NCBI GenBank assembly: GCA_029933395.1
Contig: JAOZOG010000090.1
Location: 1-8,142 of the forward strand
Source of the DNA: Sulfurovaceae bacterium
Lineage (GTDB): Bacteria; Campylobacterota; Campylobacteria; Campylobacterales; Sulfurovaceae
DNA: 8,142 nucleotides
Direction of reading: 5' to 3'
The translations under genes were made by a program, and so were the position numbers. The first letter of the stretch is position 1; each line of letters begins with the position of its first letter. The notes beneath the pieces were generated by a model. That model was not told the DNA's origin. It saw only the letters and a list, made by a program, of their open reading frames with translations, and made no database searches. Shown here piece after piece: positions 6,522 to 8,142 of this stretch.

Positions 6522-7421
6522 ATGGTACAAAAGAAAATTTCACTCGTACTTGGAAGTGGCGGCGCGAGAGGATATGCACATATCGGTGTCATTGAGGAGC
6601 TTGAGAAGCATGGCTATGAGATCACTTCTGTCAGTGGCTCCTCGATGGGTGCTTTGGTAGGCGGCCTTTATGCCTGCGGCAAGCTTCAGCAGTACAAAGA
6701 GTGGGTACTGGGACTCGACCTTCTGGATGTGGCCGGATTGCTTGACTTCTCTCTGGGAAAAACCGGCCTCATACAGGGCAATAAAGTCTTCGAGGCGATC
6801 GGGAAGATCGTAGGCAGTGTGATGATCGAAGATCTCCCCATCGCCTTTACCGCTGTAGCCACCGATGTTATTAAGAAAAAAGAGGTCTGGATACAGGAGG
6901 GGAGTCTGCTCGATGCGATCCGTGCATCGATCGCGATCCCCACCGTCTTTACACCCAAGCAGATCGGAGGGCGCCATTTGGTTGATGGCGGAATCCTCAA
7001 CCCCCTTCCGATCGCACCGACACTCTCGGACAATACCGATATGACGATCGCTGTCAAACTCAATGCACAGATTGACAAAGTATACCGGATCGACATACCT
7101 GCACAAGAACAGGAGAAAGAGAGTGGTATGCAGGAACTCTTCTCGGACCTGATAGAGAAAGCCGAAGCACTTATCGCCAGAGAGCCGGGTGGCACTTTCG
7201 ATGAGATGAGTATGTTCGATATTGTCGGCCGGACGATCGATACGATGCAGGATGCCCTCAGTGATTGTAAATCGGCAGGCTACTCTCCTGATATGGTGAT
7301 CGGTATTCCCAAAGATGCCTGCGGCTTTTACGAATTCAATAAAGCCTGGGAGATGATCGAAATGGGAAGATTGATCGCCAGAGAGCATCTCGAGGAGAAA
7401 GAAAAGCATGGGCAGGGTTGA
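6522..7421 (+). CDS. Patatin-like phospholipase (RssA/NTE type)
   Basis: A 299-residue cytoplasmic serine acyl hydrolase with no signal peptide. Seen: the oxyanion-hole motif GSGGARG (11-17); the nucleophile elbow GSSMG (39-43, Ser41); and the DGG motif with catalytic Asp155 in LVDGGILNPLP. Together these form the Ser-Asp dyad of the patatin family, which releases fatty acids from phospholipids or lysophospholipids. The C-terminal third (about 190-299) is variable and helical; GFYEFNKAWEMIEMGR near the end is typical of bacterial NTE-like members. The ATG directly follows the previous stop codon, and AAGGAG inside that gene serves as its ribosome site. The 3' end overlaps the next gene by 14 bases. 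The natural lipid substrate cannot be told from sequence. Confidence 0.93.
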   Translation: MVQKKISLVLGSGGARGYAHIGVIEELEKHGYEITSVSGSSMGALVGGLYACGKLQQYKEWVLGLDLLDVAGLLDFSLGKTGLIQGNKVFEAIGKIVGSVMIEDLPIAFTAVATDVIKKKEVWIQEGSLLDAIRASIAIPTVFTPKQIGGRHLVDGGILNPLPIAPTLSDNTDMTIAVKLNAQIDKVYRIDIPAQEQEKESGMQELFSDLIEKAEALIAREPGGTFDEMSMFDIVGRTIDTMQDALSDCKSAGYSPDMVIGIPKDACGFYEFNKAWEMIEMGRLIAREHLEEKEKHGQG

Positions 7422-7650
7422 GTTCAGCGAGGAGGAGAAAGCACAAATTGTACAAAAGATCAAAGCCTATTTCAGGAAGGAGCTTGAAGAGGAGATCGGG
7501 CAATTCGATGCGGAGTTTCTTTTGGATTTTTTCTCCAGAGAAGTAGGGCCGTATTTTTACAATCACGGGCTCAAGGATGCCGCAGTGATCTTTGATTTGC
7601 AGTGTGACAGGGCCAAAGAGGAGATTTATGCGAAAGAGGAGTTTCTATGA
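7408..7650 (+). CDS. DUF2164 family small protein
   Basis: An 80-residue acidic, mostly helical protein. EEIGQFDAEFLLDFF (31-45) followed by GPYFYNHGLKDA (about 49-60) matches the DUF2164 pattern (E-E-I-G, L-D-F, G-P-x-x-Y-N, D-A) as I recall it. The function of the family is unknown. It starts inside the end of the patatin gene (14-bp overlap), with GAGGAG (7392-7397) 10 nt upstream, so it is the last gene of the plus-strand operon. Its stop lies 16 bp from the end of convergent ruvX, and no clear terminator separates them. Confidence 0.85.
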   Translation: MGRVEFSEEEKAQIVQKIKAYFRKELEEEIGQFDAEFLLDFFSREVGPYFYNHGLKDAAVIFDLQCDRAKEEIYAKEEFL

Positions 7651-7666
7651 TAGCGAGAAGATATTT

Positions 7667-8053
7667 TTAGAGTCCCAGATATCTCTCCAGGATGATTTTT
7701 GCCGCGACCGAGTCGAGCCTGCCATCCTTTTTGTGCCGAAAATCTCCCATCGTCATCTCCCTGGCTTCAAAACTCGACCCCTGTTCATCCTGGTAAAAAA
7801 CAGGAATTTCCAAGTTCAGGAGCGAGACAAAATGTTTGATCCGGCGTTCCATCTCTTCCGATCCCGAGCCATCTTTTGGGAGGCCGACGATGAGTGACTC
7901 TATCTCCCACTCTTTCAGGAAACTATTCACATCCCGTGCTGCCTGTTTGCGGTTTTTGCGATGGATGGCGTTTAGCGGAAGTACCACTTTCCCATCAGGA
8001 CTGATCGCGATACCGATCCGTTTGAGTCCGACATCAAGGCTTGCGTATTTCAT
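7667..8053 (-). CDS. ruvX: RuvX/YqgF-family putative pre-16S rRNA nuclease / Holliday junction resolvase
   Basis: A 128-residue RNase H-fold protein. Seen: LDVGLKRIGIAIS at the N-terminus with catalytic Asp7; LIVGLPKDGSG (54-64), the family's V-G-L-P loop; YQDEQGSSFEA (87-97) with acidic Asp89/Glu90 and Glu97; and KKDGRLDSVAAKIILERYL (108-126) with Asp114. These acidic residues build the metal site. YqgF proteins mature the 16S rRNA 5' end and have been proposed to resolve Holliday junctions. It is a little shorter than E. coli YqgF (138 residues) and keeps all motifs, so it is intact. In Helicobacter, yqgF lies beside dprA; here the upstream gene is outside the window. No Shine-Dalgarno is seen before the ATG, and a -10-like box lies only six bases away. 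Confidence 0.92.
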   Translation of the reverse strand: MKYASLDVGLKRIGIAISPDGKVVLPLNAIHRKNRKQAARDVNSFLKEWEIESLIVGLPKDGSGSEEMERRIKHFVSLLNLEIPVFYQDEQGSSFEAREMTMGDFRHKKDGRLDSVAAKIILERYLGL

Positions 8054-8059
8054 AGTGGC

Positions 8060-8065
8060 AGTATA
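8060..8065 (-). promoter_or_regulatory. -10-like box immediately before ruvX
   Basis: TATACT on the minus strand ends six bases before the ruvX ATG, with no purine-rich ribosome site between. If used, transcription would start at or next to the A of the start codon, giving a leaderless mRNA. No good -35 is visible; ruvX may instead be read from an upstream promoter. Confidence 0.3.
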
Positions 8066-8096
8066 GCGAATTTTCAGGGTATTTTTAGAGGTGCCC

Positions 8097-8141
8097 TTAA
8101 TTGTTCATTTGGTACTCTTTGAGATTCGGAAGCGTTTTGTT
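8097..8141 (-). CDS. Possible C-terminal end of an upstream minus-strand gene
   Basis: The minus strand entering from the right edge has one frame reading NKTLPNLKEYQMNN and then TAA at 8097-8099. The composition is protein-like and it would end 43 bp before ruvX, but 14 codons are too few to prove coding or identify a family. The other two frames also reach stops soon after. Confidence 0.25.
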   Translation of the reverse strand, partial: NKTLPNLKEYQMNN

Positions 8142-8142
8142 C

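Noticed and set aside
6540..7463. 307-codon minus-strand open frame opposite the patatin gene
   Set aside because: The plus strand has the full patatin motif set and tight operon spacing. The antisense translation is Cys/His-rich with no motif.
7647..7670. ATGA overlap after the DUF2164 gene opening a seven-codon frame (MIARRYF)
   Set aside because: Far too short; it runs into the end of ruvX and no frameshifted continuation of a known family was seen.
7659..7684. AGATAT/ATATCT inverted repeat at the convergent gene ends, as a shared terminator
   Set aside because: The stem is six weak pairs with a 14-nt loop, partly inside ruvX; not enough to call a terminator.

Overview
The window looks like a chromosomal segment of a Campylobacterota species, possibly close to Sulfurovum. 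This is inferred from moderately GC-balanced genes separated by very AT-rich spacers, -10 boxes near TATAAT with weak -35 regions, exported c-type diheme lipoproteins, and a very short RuvX. No rRNA, tRNA, CRISPR array, integrase or insertion sequence is visible. The assignment is by overall impression, not by a database match.

Layout. Positions 1-1622 (minus strand) hold nearly all of a thiamine-diphosphate enzyme of the acetolactate synthase type; its C-terminus lies outside the window. A 195-bp divergent AT-rich spacer follows. Next are two tandem plus-strand genes (1818-3368 and 3675-5234) for paralogous diheme cytochrome c peroxidase/MauG-family lipoproteins of 516 and 519 residues. They are separated by a 306-bp spacer with two hairpins and the second gene's promoter. 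A conserved 25-bp block containing the inverted repeat TTAAT-N5-ATTAA sits about 40 bp before each start codon, so the promoter was apparently duplicated with the gene. After another 194-bp spacer comes a tightly packed plus-strand run (5429-7650): a membrane-anchored beta-propeller protein, a small GTG-started membrane protein, a patatin-like phospholipase, and a DUF2164 protein. It converges, with a 16-bp gap, on minus-strand ruvX (7667-8053). The last bases may hold the end of another minus-strand gene.

How the genes work together. The two diheme proteins probably reduce peroxide, or carry out another diheme oxidation, at the periplasmic face, taking electrons through the C-terminal heme. 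The propeller protein lies downstream of them, but nothing in the sequence proves a functional link. The patatin and its small membrane neighbour are very likely translationally coupled. The acetolactate synthase-like gene and ruvX look unrelated to the rest.

The most interesting point is in the two diheme proteins. Aligned from memory to Pseudomonas CCP, they keep the Trp, Gln and Glu of the peroxidatic site and the His/Met pattern of the electron-transfer heme. The distal His of the peroxidatic heme (CCP His71) is replaced by Thr in both copies, and three large insertions enlarge the protein. This suggests an always-open peroxidatic heme in an unusual lipoprotein-anchored subfamily.
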